Source: VXNE01 sp965208745 (GTDB lineage: Bacteria; Pseudomonadota; Gammaproteobacteria; Pseudomonadales; Azotimanducaceae). From it: DNA of 64,000 nucleotides. Positions 16,485-24,404 of this stretch are shown here, piece by piece. The translations under genes were made by a program, and so were the position numbers. The notes below the pieces were generated by a model, which saw only the letters and a program-made list of their open reading frames with translations, was not told the DNA's origin and searched no databases. Numbering within the stretch: position 1 is the first letter of the stretch; every line of letters starts with the position of its first letter. Location: assembly GCA_965208745.1 (NCBI GenBank), contig CBDBPN010000004.1, positions 2,108,001 through 2,172,000 on the forward strand, in the 5' to 3' direction.

Positions 16485-18704
16485 ATGCACGTACTTCGTG
16501 TGGCCAGTCCGATTCCGTTCACCGTATTGGCGTGCCTGGCATTGGCCGGCTGCGGGCAGGGACCCGCGCCCACCGCCACCGAGTCGCCTCCCAAGGGTAG
16601 TCCCGCCCACATCCGCGAGGTCACCGCGGCCGTCGACGATGCGGCGCTGAGGAACGCGGACGCCCGGCCCGGGGACTGGCTGACGTACGGCCGCAACTAC
16701 CGCGAGGACCGCTACAGTCCGCTCGACGGGATCCACCGGGACAACGTCGCCGAACTGGGTCTGGCGTGGACGCTGGATCTCGGCACGAAGCGGGGCATCC
16801 AGACCACGCCCCTGGTCGTCGACGGCATCATGTTCCTGACGGGTCCCTGGTCGGTCGTCTATGCCGTGGACGTTCGCAAGGGCACGCTGATCTGGCAGTA
16901 CGACCCCGGCGTCTACCGGGGCGTCGGCACGCGGCTCTGCTGCGGCGTGTCCAATCGCGGTCCCGCGCTTTACAAGGGCGCCGTGTTCGTCGGAACCCTG
17001 GACGGTCGCCTGATCTCCATCGACGCGGCGGACGGAACCCCGAACTGGGAAGTGATGACGGTCGATCCGGAGGGGTACCAGTCGATCACCGGGGCGCCGC
17101 GCATCGCGAACGGACTCGTGCTGATCGGCAACGGCGGAGCCGAGTTCACGGCGCGCGGCTACGTGAGCGCGTACCACGCCGACACGGGAGAGCTGGCCTG
17201 GCGTTTCTACACCGTGCCCGGCAACCCGGACGAGGGGTTCGAACATCCAGACCTCAAGCACGCCGCGGCCACCTGGACGGGTTCGTGGTGGGAACTCGGC
17301 GGCGGCGGCACCGCGTGGGACTCGATCGCCTACGACCCCGATCTCGACCGCGTGTACATCGGGGTCGGCAACGGCACGCCCTGGAACCGGCTGCGCCGGA
17401 GTCCGGAGGGCGGAGACAACCTGTACCTCTCGAGTATCGTCGCGGTGGATGCGGGCACCGGCGAGTATCTCTGGCACTTCCAGACGACGCCGGGCGACAC
17501 CTGGGACTACACCGCCACGCAGCACATCATGCGCGCGGACCTCGCCATGGACGGCGCCAACGGTTCCGTGATCATGCAGGCGCCCAAGAACGGGTTCTTC
17601 TACGTCCTGGACCGTGAGACCGGGGACTTCCATAGCGGTGCGGCATTCGCCTACATGAACTGGGCGACGGGCCTCGATCCGAACGGCCGGCCCATCGAGC
17701 GGGAAGGTGCGAGGTACGAAGACGGCAGGAAGCACCGGATCGCGCCCAGCCCGCACGGTGGCCACAACTGGCAGCCCATGTCGTACAACCCCGAAACCGG
17801 ATGGGTGTACATCCCGGCCGTCGAACAGATCGGCTCCCTGCGCTACGACCGGGACGTGCCGGACCGCTCCCGGCGCAGGGTGAACGGCGGCAACGGCGCG
17901 ACCAACGCCAACAACCTGAGCCTGTACGTCGAAGAGGTGCCGGAGCTCGACCCGCGCGCGCCGAAGCCGGGCCAGTCCTATGGCCGCCTGATCGCATGGG
18001 ACCCGGTGGCGCAGGAGCTGAAGTGGGAGGTCCGCCACCCGCACTTCTACAACGGCGGACTCCTCTCGACCGCGGGCGGGCTCCTGTTCCAGGGAGACGC
18101 GGAAGGCTGGTTCCGGGCTCGTGACACCCGCACGGGCGATGCGCTCTGGGAGTTCGACGTGCGCAGCGGCGCCATCGCGCCGCCGGTCACGTACCTGGTC
18201 GACGGCGAACAGTACGTCACGATCGCCGTGGGATGGGGCGGAGGTCCGGGCAAGCGGACCAAGGGGGTCGATCGCCTGCATCCTGGCACGCTCTACACGT
18301 TCAAGCTGGGCGGCGACGCGCAGCCGCCCGAGAAGCTGCCGCCGCTGGAACGCGCCGTCGTCGCGCTCACGACGGACGCCACCCAACTGGAGATCGGCAT
18401 GGGCTACAACCTCTACATGGGGCACTGCGTCCACTGCCACGGCTCGGCGGGAGGCGGCGGCGGAGAGATCCCGGCCCTGGCGTGGTCGAGCGAGGGCATG
18501 TACGGCCTGCTGCATGAAATCGTGCTCGATGGCCTGCTGTTGCCCGAAGGCATGCCGAGCTTCGAGGACAAGCTGACGCCCCTGGAGGTCGACCTGATCA
18601 AGGCCTACCTGCTGCACGTGGCGGAGGGGATTCGGGCGGGCACCCCGTCGGAGGAGTCGCGCCGTTTCCTTGCGACCGCGCAGAGGCTCGCCGACAAGGT
18701 GTAG
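16485..18704 (+). CDS. Quinohaemoprotein (PQQ) alcohol dehydrogenase with C-terminal cytochrome c
   Basis: Periplasmic PQQ-dependent dehydrogenase, 739 residues, passing electrons through its own haem to the respiratory chain. The signal has a lipobox (VLACLALAGC), so it is probably a lipoprotein. The propeller contains DWLTYGRNYREDRYSPL and a vicinal cysteine pair C152-C153 in RLCCGVSNRG. TPGDTWDYTATQ holds the likely catalytic D341; the residue two places on is Thr rather than Asp, arguing for a calcium rather than a lanthanide type. The C-terminal haem site is C648-V-H-C651-H652. The ATG at 16485 is chosen because it gives a compact signal; 16461 is an alternative. The substrate alcohol is unknown. 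No dedicated cytochrome or PQQ synthesis genes are adjacent. Confidence 0.88.
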   Translation: MHVLRVASPIPFTVLACLALAGCGQGPAPTATESPPKGSPAHIREVTAAVDDAALRNADARPGDWLTYGRNYREDRYSPLDGIHRDNVAELGLAWTLDLGTKRGIQTTPLVVDGIMFLTGPWSVVYAVDVRKGTLIWQYDPGVYRGVGTRLCCGVSNRGPALYKGAVFVGTLDGRLISIDAADGTPNWEVMTVDPEGYQSITGAPRIANGLVLIGNGGAEFTARGYVSAYHADTGELAWRFYTVPGNPDEGFEHPDLKHAAATWTGSWWELGGGGTAWDSIAYDPDLDRVYIGVGNGTPWNRLRRSPEGGDNLYLSSIVAVDAGTGEYLWHFQTTPGDTWDYTATQHIMRADLAMDGANGSVIMQAPKNGFFYVLDRETGDFHSGAAFAYMNWATGLDPNGRPIEREGARYEDGRKHRIAPSPHGGHNWQPMSYNPETGWVYIPAVEQIGSLRYDRDVPDRSRRRVNGGNGATNANNLSLYVEEVPELDPRAPKPGQSYGRLIAWDPVAQELKWEVRHPHFYNGGLLSTAGGLLFQGDAEGWFRARDTRTGDALWEFDVRSGAIAPPVTYLVDGEQYVTIAVGWGGGPGKRTKGVDRLHPGTLYTFKLGGDAQPPEKLPPLERAVVALTTDATQLEIGMGYNLYMGHCVHCHGSAGGGGGEIPALAWSSEGMYGLLHEIVLDGLLLPEGMPSFEDKLTPLEVDLIKAYLLHVAEGIRAGTPSEESRRFLATAQRLADKV

Positions 18705-18712
18705 ATGGGCTG

Positions 18713-19790
18713 TCAGTGGCGGAAGGCTCCGTCGAAGTCCGGGATGCCTCCGTTTCCCAGTTCGTCCGCCCACTCGCCCAGTTCGTCGTACTCCCAATGC
18801 AGGGCGCAGAGCTTCACGTACTCGAGGACGACCCCGCGTTCGCCCTGTTCCAGCAGTCCTCCGCGAGTCGCATGTCGGGTGGCCAGACCATGAGCGGGAA
18901 CAAAGACGGCCAGGCGGCCAGCCGGCCGGCGGCGACCAGGTAGTCTCCTGCCGCGGTTGGATCGTCCTCTGCCAGGGCGATCCGGCCGAGCATCAGGTTG
19001 GCCTGATACTCCGCTTCGAGCGTGAAAGGCGTGCCGTGGGCGTGCCACTCGGCCGCATAGGCGCGGACCTTCTCGAACTGTCCTGCGGCGAATGCGGCGT
19101 CCATCGCCCAGTGAAGCTGCATGGGGTCGATGCCGGAGCGGTCCAACCGGTTGGCCCGCTCCAGGTCGGAAAGCGCCGCGGCGGAGAGCGCCGGGTCCGG
19201 TACTTCTCTGTCGCCCTGCGCCATCCGCGCCAGCGGAGCCTTCCTAGCATGAACGGCCACATGACGTTGCGGGGGTCGATCTCCTGCGCCCGTTCCAGAA
19301 GCGTCAGCGCGAGATCGCGATCCGGACCGTGCTCGAGAAAGGCTGCGGCGTTGCCGAGCACCGTCGCGTCGGGAGGCGTCTCTTCGAGGAGGTCCAGCCA
19401 GATGGCCCTGATGCGGGCGTAGGCGGACGGATTGCGGTCGGGATCGATGCTCGCGGAGATCAAGAACGGATGCCGCGGCTCGTTTTGCGCCAGCCAGACC
19501 AGGTGCCAGCCGTACCGCCGTACGTTGGCGCGGTCGCTCCACAGGGCGCGCTGGCGCTCGTAGCAGGAGAGCAATCGCGCCCGCGCGCTCCGGTCGTCGG
19601 GGTCGCTGCGGAGACGTTCCTCGAGCGCGTCCGCCTCCTCGGCGGAAAGGAACATCCCCACCATCATGTCGCGCGCGTCGTCGGGCACGAGCCCGTCCGG
19701 CAGCATGGACCAGCAGCCTGCCAGGCAAAGGCAGGCGGCGATCAGGGATGCAGGCCGCACGAGTCGTTTCGCCGCTGGCCTTCTCCTCAT
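18713..19790 (-). pseudogene. TPR-like lipoprotein gene broken by two frameshifts
   Basis: The reading starts at the ATG 19788-19790, overlapping the murG stop by ATGA, with a lipoprotein signal ending LIAACLCLAGC and then DDARDMMVGMFLSAEEADAL. Tetratricopeptide-like helices follow to NVMWPFMLGRL. Sense then continues in a second frame from about 19235 (MAQGDREVPDPALSAAALSD to VWPPDMRLAED) and in a third from about 18860 (LLEQGERGVVLEYVKLCALH to the stop at 18713). Rejoined, it would be about 358 residues. Two indels in one kilobase, with otherwise coherent protein sequence on both sides, indicate recent inactivation or local assembly error. The role is unknown. It is the last gene of the DUF2066-CDP transferase-hda-MurG-like operon. 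Confidence 0.72.
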
Positions 19791-20851
19791 GGGCTCCGCG
19801 CCGCGCTTTCGAGTTCGGCGACGATGCGGGCTGTAGCGTCCGGCGCGCGGAACGCCGCGAGCCGCGTCCGCCACGCGTCGAGAGTGTCCACCACGCCCCT
19901 CGCGCTGGCAACAAGCGTCTCGGCCGTGAGGTCCGCCTCCGGCAGGACCGTGCTGTAGCCGCGCTCGGCGGCGTACGCGGCGTTCTCGATCTGGTCGCCG
20001 CGGCTCGCGGTAGTGGGGAGCGGCACGAGGAGATTGGGTTTCCGGAGCGCCAGCAGTTCGTGCACCGCGTTGGCGCCGGAGCGTGAGACGACGACCGTGG
20101 CGGCTGCCAGGATGTCGCCCCAGCCGTCGGAGACGAACTCGCGCTGTACGTACCCGGGCGTGTTCTCCAGGTCAGCGTCGAGATGCCCCGCTCCGCAGAC
20201 GTGCAGCACCTCGAACGCCTCCACGAGACCGGGCAGGGCTGCGCGCGTGACCTCGTTGAGCCGTTGCGCGCCGAGGCTGCCGCCTACCACGACGAGCAGC
20301 GGCCGGTCTCCCGGCAGGCCCGCCCCCGCGAAACCGCGGTCTGCGTCACCCCTCAACAATGCGTCGCGGATGGGCGTGCCGCTGTGGACGATGTGCCTTC
20401 CCGACACGCGTGTCCCCTCGAAGCTCACGCACAGCGTCGCCACGAAGGGGAGCGACAGGCGGTTGGCGAGTCCCGGCGTCATGTCGGACTCGTGCGCAAC
20501 GACGGGGATGCGGCGCAGCCAGGCCGCGAGGACCACGGGGAACGCGACGAAGCCACCCTTGGAGAAGACGACGCTGGGCCTGATTCGGCCGAGGATGGCG
20601 AATGCCTGCAGGATGCCGATGGGGATCCGCATCGCGTCGGTCAGGTTGGCCAGTGAAAAGTAACGGCGCAGCTTCCCGGTCCGGACGCTGTAGAAGCGCG
20701 TCCCGAGGGGCGTCACGAGGCGTTCCTCGAGTCCGGAGTCCGAGCCGATGAACGAGACTTCGCAACCCTTTGCCTGCAATGCCTCGATCACGGGCAGGGC
20801 CGGGATCACGTGCCCGGCGCTCCCGCCGCCCGTGACGACCGCGCGTTTCAA
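19787..20851 (-). CDS. murG: MurG-like UDP-GlcNAc glycosyltransferase
   Basis: GT28-fold glycosyltransferase, 354 residues. MurG makes lipid II from lipid I at the inner face of the cytoplasmic membrane. The first Rossmann loop reads VTGGGSAGHVIPALPV. VVFSKGGFVAFPVVLAA, VVAHESDMTPGLANRL, VVVGGSLGAQRLNEV and VSRSGANAVHELLAL are MurG motifs. The glycine loop and IGSDSGLEERLV resemble the Firmicutes-type MurG more than the gammaproteobacterial dcw-cluster enzyme. The gene also lies outside a dcw cluster, between hda and a lipoprotein gene, with ATGA overlaps on both sides. It may be a second MurG-like enzyme with another acceptor. The canonical copy would have to be sought elsewhere. Confidence 0.78.
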   Translation of the reverse strand: MKRAVVTGGGSAGHVIPALPVIEALQAKGCEVSFIGSDSGLEERLVTPLGTRFYSVRTGKLRRYFSLANLTDAMRIPIGILQAFAILGRIRPSVVFSKGGFVAFPVVLAAWLRRIPVVAHESDMTPGLANRLSLPFVATLCVSFEGTRVSGRHIVHSGTPIRDALLRGDADRGFAGAGLPGDRPLLVVVGGSLGAQRLNEVTRAALPGLVEAFEVLHVCGAGHLDADLENTPGYVQREFVSDGWGDILAAATVVVSRSGANAVHELLALRKPNLLVPLPTTASRGDQIENAAYAAERGYSTVLPEADLTAETLVASARGVVDTLDAWRTRLAAFRAPDATARIVAELESAARSP

Positions 20852-21504
20852 AGGGCGAGCGCCTCCTTGACGAACTGCACCGTCACCCGCCGGCTCGCGG
20901 ACAGGGACGCGCGGTCGATCTTCTCAAGAAGGGCGAGGAGTTCCGGCAGGCTCCGGTCCACCCGCCGCATCAGGAACCCGACGACCTCGTCGGACAGGTC
21001 GAAGCCGCGGTCGCGCGCCGCGCGCTTGAGGACCGGGACGGCGTCCTTGTCCGACAGCGGCGTCAGTTCGAAGCAGGCGGCGCCCCGCAGGCGCGAGGCG
21101 AGATCGTGAAGCGCGAAATGCGCGCCCGCCGGGGGCTGCGTCGCGGTCAGCGCAAGGGCGTGCCCCCGGCGGAGCATGGCGTTGTACAGGCGGAACAGCC
21201 CCTCTTCCCTGGGACGGTCGCCCAACCAGGCATCCGCGTCGTCGATCAGGACCCGATCGAACGCGTCGTAGCCTTCCACGTCGCCGAGTTCCCTTGCCGG
21301 CACGTAGGCGCCGCCGCACGCGTGGCACATTGCCTGCAGCAAGTGGCTCTTCCCCACCCCGGGCGGTCCCCAGAGCCACGTGCAGCGAAACCCGTCCATC
21401 GGCGCCCGCAGGTGTGCCAGGGCTTCGGAGTTCGCACCGACGGCGAAACGCTCGAACGTGAACCGCTCCCGCAGGGGAAAACGCATGGGCAACTGACGGC
21501 TCAC
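20848..21504 (-). CDS. hda: DnaA regulatory inactivator Hda
   Basis: AAA+ protein related to the DnaA ATPase domain. With the DNA-loaded beta clamp it stimulates ATP hydrolysis by DnaA after initiation. 218 residues from a GTG at 21502-21504 that overlaps the preceding stop as GTGA. This start yields SRQLPMRFPL, the short N-terminal segment where Hda carries its clamp-binding motif. The Walker A GPPGVGKS is at 46-53, Walker B is VLIDDADAW, and the sensor region LTATQPPAGAHFALHDLASR is typical. The start codons of hda and murG and the stop of the upstream gene all overlap by four bases, implying translational coupling. Confidence 0.87.
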   Translation of the reverse strand: MSRQLPMRFPLRERFTFERFAVGANSEALAHLRAPMDGFRCTWLWGPPGVGKSHLLQAMCHACGGAYVPARELGDVEGYDAFDRVLIDDADAWLGDRPREEGLFRLYNAMLRRGHALALTATQPPAGAHFALHDLASRLRGAACFELTPLSDKDAVPVLKRAARDRGFDLSDEVVGFLMRRVDRSLPELLALLEKIDRASLSASRRVTVQFVKEALAL

Positions 21505-22067
21505 TCGGAGGACCTCGAAGTGCGGAAGGCGCGATAGCTCCAGGTAATGACGTAATCGAGGCCCGAGGCGACGCCGAGCAGCCCCACGAGCGCGAATCCC
21601 CAGGGCTCCACGAGCCAGGCCGCGAGCAGCGACAGCGTGCCCGCCTCCAGGAGCTGAACCAGCAGCAGGATGAGCATGACGATCTGCACGGCCGTGTTGG
21701 CCTTGCTGATGAACGTCGGGGCGATGTCGATCCGCTCGATGAGCACGCTGTAGAGCATCGCCCCGCCCACGATGACCACGTCCCGGGCGATGACGATGGC
21801 GGCGACCCAGAGCGGTACGTAGCCTTGCAGCAGCAGGATGACGAACGTCACGCCGATCAGCAGCTTGTCGGCGAGGGGGTCGGCGAAGGCGCCGAACGGC
21901 GTCGTCCACGCGTAGCGGCGCGCCAGGGCCCCGTCGACGGCATCGGAGCCCCCGGCGACAGCCATCAGGATGAGCGCCGTCCCGTAGTCGCCGTAGGCCA
22001 GGCACCAGCCGGTGGGCACCACGAGCGCGATCCGGAAGATGGTGATGAGGTTGGGGAGCTGGCGCAT
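21501..22067 (-). CDS. CDP-alcohol phosphatidyltransferase (PgsA-like)
   Basis: Integral membrane enzyme transferring a phosphatidyl group from CDP-diacylglycerol to an alcohol, 188 residues with about five or six hydrophobic segments. The invariant motif is complete: SDAVDGALARRYAWTTPFG, then FADPLADK (D-x2-D-G-x2-A-R-x8-G-x3-D-x3-D). The N-terminus MRQLPNLITIFRIALVVPTG is typical of PgsA-type proteins. Gammaproteobacteria often carry this second CDP-alcohol transferase beside hda, so it need not be the main phosphatidylglycerophosphate synthase. The acceptor alcohol is unknown. It overlaps hda by GTGA and lies 1 base after the DUF2066 gene. Confidence 0.85.
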   Translation of the reverse strand: MRQLPNLITIFRIALVVPTGWCLAYGDYGTALILMAVAGGSDAVDGALARRYAWTTPFGAFADPLADKLLIGVTFVILLLQGYVPLWVAAIVIARDVVIVGGAMLYSVLIERIDIAPTFISKANTAVQIVMLILLLVQLLEAGTLSLLAAWLVEPWGFALVGLLGVASGLDYVITWSYRAFRTSRSSE

Positions 22068-22068
22068 G

Positions 22069-23220
22069 TCAGCCGTTCCCGGTCCAGGCGAGCGTCAGGC
22101 GGCCCGGGGCGCCTGGCGGGGGGACGGCCGCGTCGGCTTCCAGCAGTCCGTAGGCGGAGAGCAGCTCGGCGAGCCGGGACCGGGTGGAGCGGGTGGTCAC
22201 GCGCAGGGTCGTCGTGGCGGGGGCCGCGGCGAGGAGTTCCACGCGGTCGATGAACTCGAGGGCCCCGAGTGCGCTCATGAGCGTCGCGTAGTCGCGCACC
22301 GTCGCGATACCGCGCACTTCGAGTTCGATGGCCGTGGCCTCCCGTCCGAGCACCGCGTAGCGGTCCATGAGTTCGTCGGCCACTTCGTCGACCGCGAGTG
22401 CGGCGCCTTCCTCCGGCGTCGGCGTCTCGAAACTGAACGACCGGTGGCCCCCGTCGAGCCGGAACTCCCATTCCGTGACCCACTGGCCGAGCGGGTCGGC
22501 GCGCCCGCGGCCGAGGAGCAGCACGTCGGGTTCGTAGCGGGCCGTCGCCTGCTCGATGGCGTACGGGAAGCGGTACCAGACGTCCGCTACCGAGATGCGT
22601 GCGGCGTCTTCGTCGTCGAGCAGGGGCAGACGCATCTCGATGCCCCGCTCCCGGGCCCGTACGCGCAGCCCCTCGGCGAAAGGATGGTCGGACTCGCGGG
22701 AGAGCACGGTCGGCATACCCTCCACGGCCACGGCCAGCCAGGCGAGACCGACCGGCCGGTTGGCGCTCCAGATGGGCAAGGCGGCCCGGGATACCAGGTC
22801 GCGCACGGCTTTGGGCGAGAAGCTGACGCCGAGATGCATCCCGTCCTCGGTGTTCCCGGGCAGGAAGCGGTACTGCACGTAGTAGGGTCCGGGATCGCGA
22901 AGGGCCGCCTGGACCGCCTCGCTCATCGGCACGCTGCGGAGCCCGGTCAAGCGCATGAGCATCTCGCGCAGCGCGGTGCGGGAAGCACTGCGCCGGTCGG
23001 CCGCGCCCTGGCTCGCAACCGGGGCTTCCACGTCGTACAGCCAGGGCACGACCGCCCCGTGGGCGGGGACGCAAACCGGGAGCGCGACCACCACAACCAT
23101 CACACCGAGGGCAAGCGCCGGCCCGCGCCGGCGGCCGGACCGGGCAAGTCCGCTGGCACTCATGCGCAGCCCCGCTGCGACGCATCGCCGGACGCGGGTG
23201 GCAAAGGACTTTCGTTCCAT
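22069..23220 (-). CDS. DUF2066 family secreted protein
   Basis: A protein of about 383 residues. RSGRRRGPALALGVMVVVVALPV is a signal peptide or membrane anchor near residue 30. The mature part starts WLYDVEAPVASQGAADRRSASRTALREMLMRLTG, which is the DUF2066 opening, followed by YYVQYRFLPGN. It is predicted periplasmic or membrane-anchored. The ATG at 23220 is used; a start at 23163 would give a more standard signal. Position is diagnostic: divergent from purM and upstream of the CDP-alcohol transferase and hda, as in many gammaproteobacteria. Function is unknown. Confidence 0.8.
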   Translation of the reverse strand: MERKSFATRVRRCVAAGLRMSASGLARSGRRRGPALALGVMVVVVALPVCVPAHGAVVPWLYDVEAPVASQGAADRRSASRTALREMLMRLTGLRSVPMSEAVQAALRDPGPYYVQYRFLPGNTEDGMHLGVSFSPKAVRDLVSRAALPIWSANRPVGLAWLAVAVEGMPTVLSRESDHPFAEGLRVRARERGIEMRLPLLDDEDAARISVADVWYRFPYAIEQATARYEPDVLLLGRGRADPLGQWVTEWEFRLDGGHRSFSFETPTPEEGAALAVDEVADELMDRYAVLGREATAIELEVRGIATVRDYATLMSALGALEFIDRVELLAAAPATTTLRVTTRSTRSRLAELLSAYGLLEADAAVPPPGAPGRLTLAWTGNG

Positions 23221-23342
23221 GGGCGGTCGGCCGCTCGAACTGGACGCGGAACACCGGCCGCAAGGCGCTTCCATGACGGCGGCGGCGTTTGTGGATGTCG
23301 GGACTCATGGTACAAACTGCCACCTTTCGATCAAACTCCGTC

Positions 23343-24386
23343 ATGTCCGGACTCACCTACCGCAAGTCCGGCGTCGACATCGACGCGGGACAGGAACTGG
23401 TGCGCCGCATCGCGCCCGCGGCGCGACGCACCCACGGGCCGGAGATACTCTCGGGCCTCGGCGGTTTCGCCTCCCTCGCCTCCCTGCCCGACAAATACCG
23501 CGACCCGGTCCTGGTCACCGGGACCGACGGCGTCGGGACGAAGCTCAAGCTCGCCATGCGGTACGACCGGCATGACGACATCGGACAGGACCTCGTCGCC
23601 ATGTGCGTCAACGACGTGATCGCGACCGGCGCCGCCCCGTTCCTGTTCCTCGACTATTACGCGACGGGACGGCTCGACGTGGACGTGGCGGAACGGGTCA
23701 TCGTCGGCATCGCGCGAGGGTGCGAGATGGCCGGCTGCGCCCTCGCTGGCGGCGAGACCGCCGAGATGCCGGGGTTCTACCAGGACGGCGAATACGACCT
23801 CGCGGGCTTCTGCGTGGGTGTGGTGGACCGCGACGCCGTCGTGACCGGGGAGGACATCGAAGTCGGCGACCGGTTGATCGGACTGGCGTCGAACGGGCCG
23901 CACTCCAACGGCTATTCGCTGATCCGACGCATCCTGGAGGAACGCTCGACGGAGCCGACGGCCGCGGAGCTGGACGCCCTGCTTGCGCCCACCCGCATCT
24001 ATGCGAAGGCGGTGGCCGCGGCGTTGGCGGCCGGTGAGGTCCGCGGGATGGCGCACATCACCGGCGGCGGTCTCGTGGAGAACGTGCCTCGCATGTTCCG
24101 GCGCGCGCTGGCGGCCGACGTGGACCTGGACGCCTGGCGATGGCCGGAGGTGTTCCCGGCGCTGCAGCAGACCGGGAGCGTCGACGAGCTGGAGATGCTG
24201 CGGACGTTCAACTGCGGGATCGGTTACGTCCTGGCCGCGCCGTCCGCCGAGGTGGAGTCGGTCCTCGCCGCCCTGTCCGAAGCGGGAGAGACCGCGGCGG
24301 TGATCGGTCAGGTCGTTCCCCCGGGAACGGCGCCGGCCGCCGGGCGGCTCGTGGCCCAGGAAGGGGCCGCCCGCCTCGGGCGGTGA
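23343..24386 (+). CDS. purM: Phosphoribosylformylglycinamidine cyclo-ligase
   Basis: AIR synthetase, the fifth step of purine synthesis, closing the imidazole ring with ATP; cytoplasmic homodimer. 347 residues. LTYRKSGVDIDAGQELVRRI is the standard N-terminus after the ATG at 23343. LVTGTDGVGTKLKLA, VNDVIATGAAPFLFLDYYAT, GCALAGGETAEMPGFY, LASNGPHSNGYSLIR and AHITGGGLVENVPRM are all present. No purN follows; a spermidine dehydrogenase gene comes 18 bases later. It is divergent from the DUF2066 gene across about 120 bases that must hold both promoters. Confidence 0.95.
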   Translation: MSGLTYRKSGVDIDAGQELVRRIAPAARRTHGPEILSGLGGFASLASLPDKYRDPVLVTGTDGVGTKLKLAMRYDRHDDIGQDLVAMCVNDVIATGAAPFLFLDYYATGRLDVDVAERVIVGIARGCEMAGCALAGGETAEMPGFYQDGEYDLAGFCVGVVDRDAVVTGEDIEVGDRLIGLASNGPHSNGYSLIRRILEERSTEPTAAELDALLAPTRIYAKAVAAALAAGEVRGMAHITGGGLVENVPRMFRRALAADVDLDAWRWPEVFPALQQTGSVDELEMLRTFNCGIGYVLAAPSAEVESVLAALSEAGETAAVIGQVVPPGTAPAAGRLVAQEGAARLGR

Positions 24387-24404
24387 GGGGAGAGGGGGGC
24401 AGCG

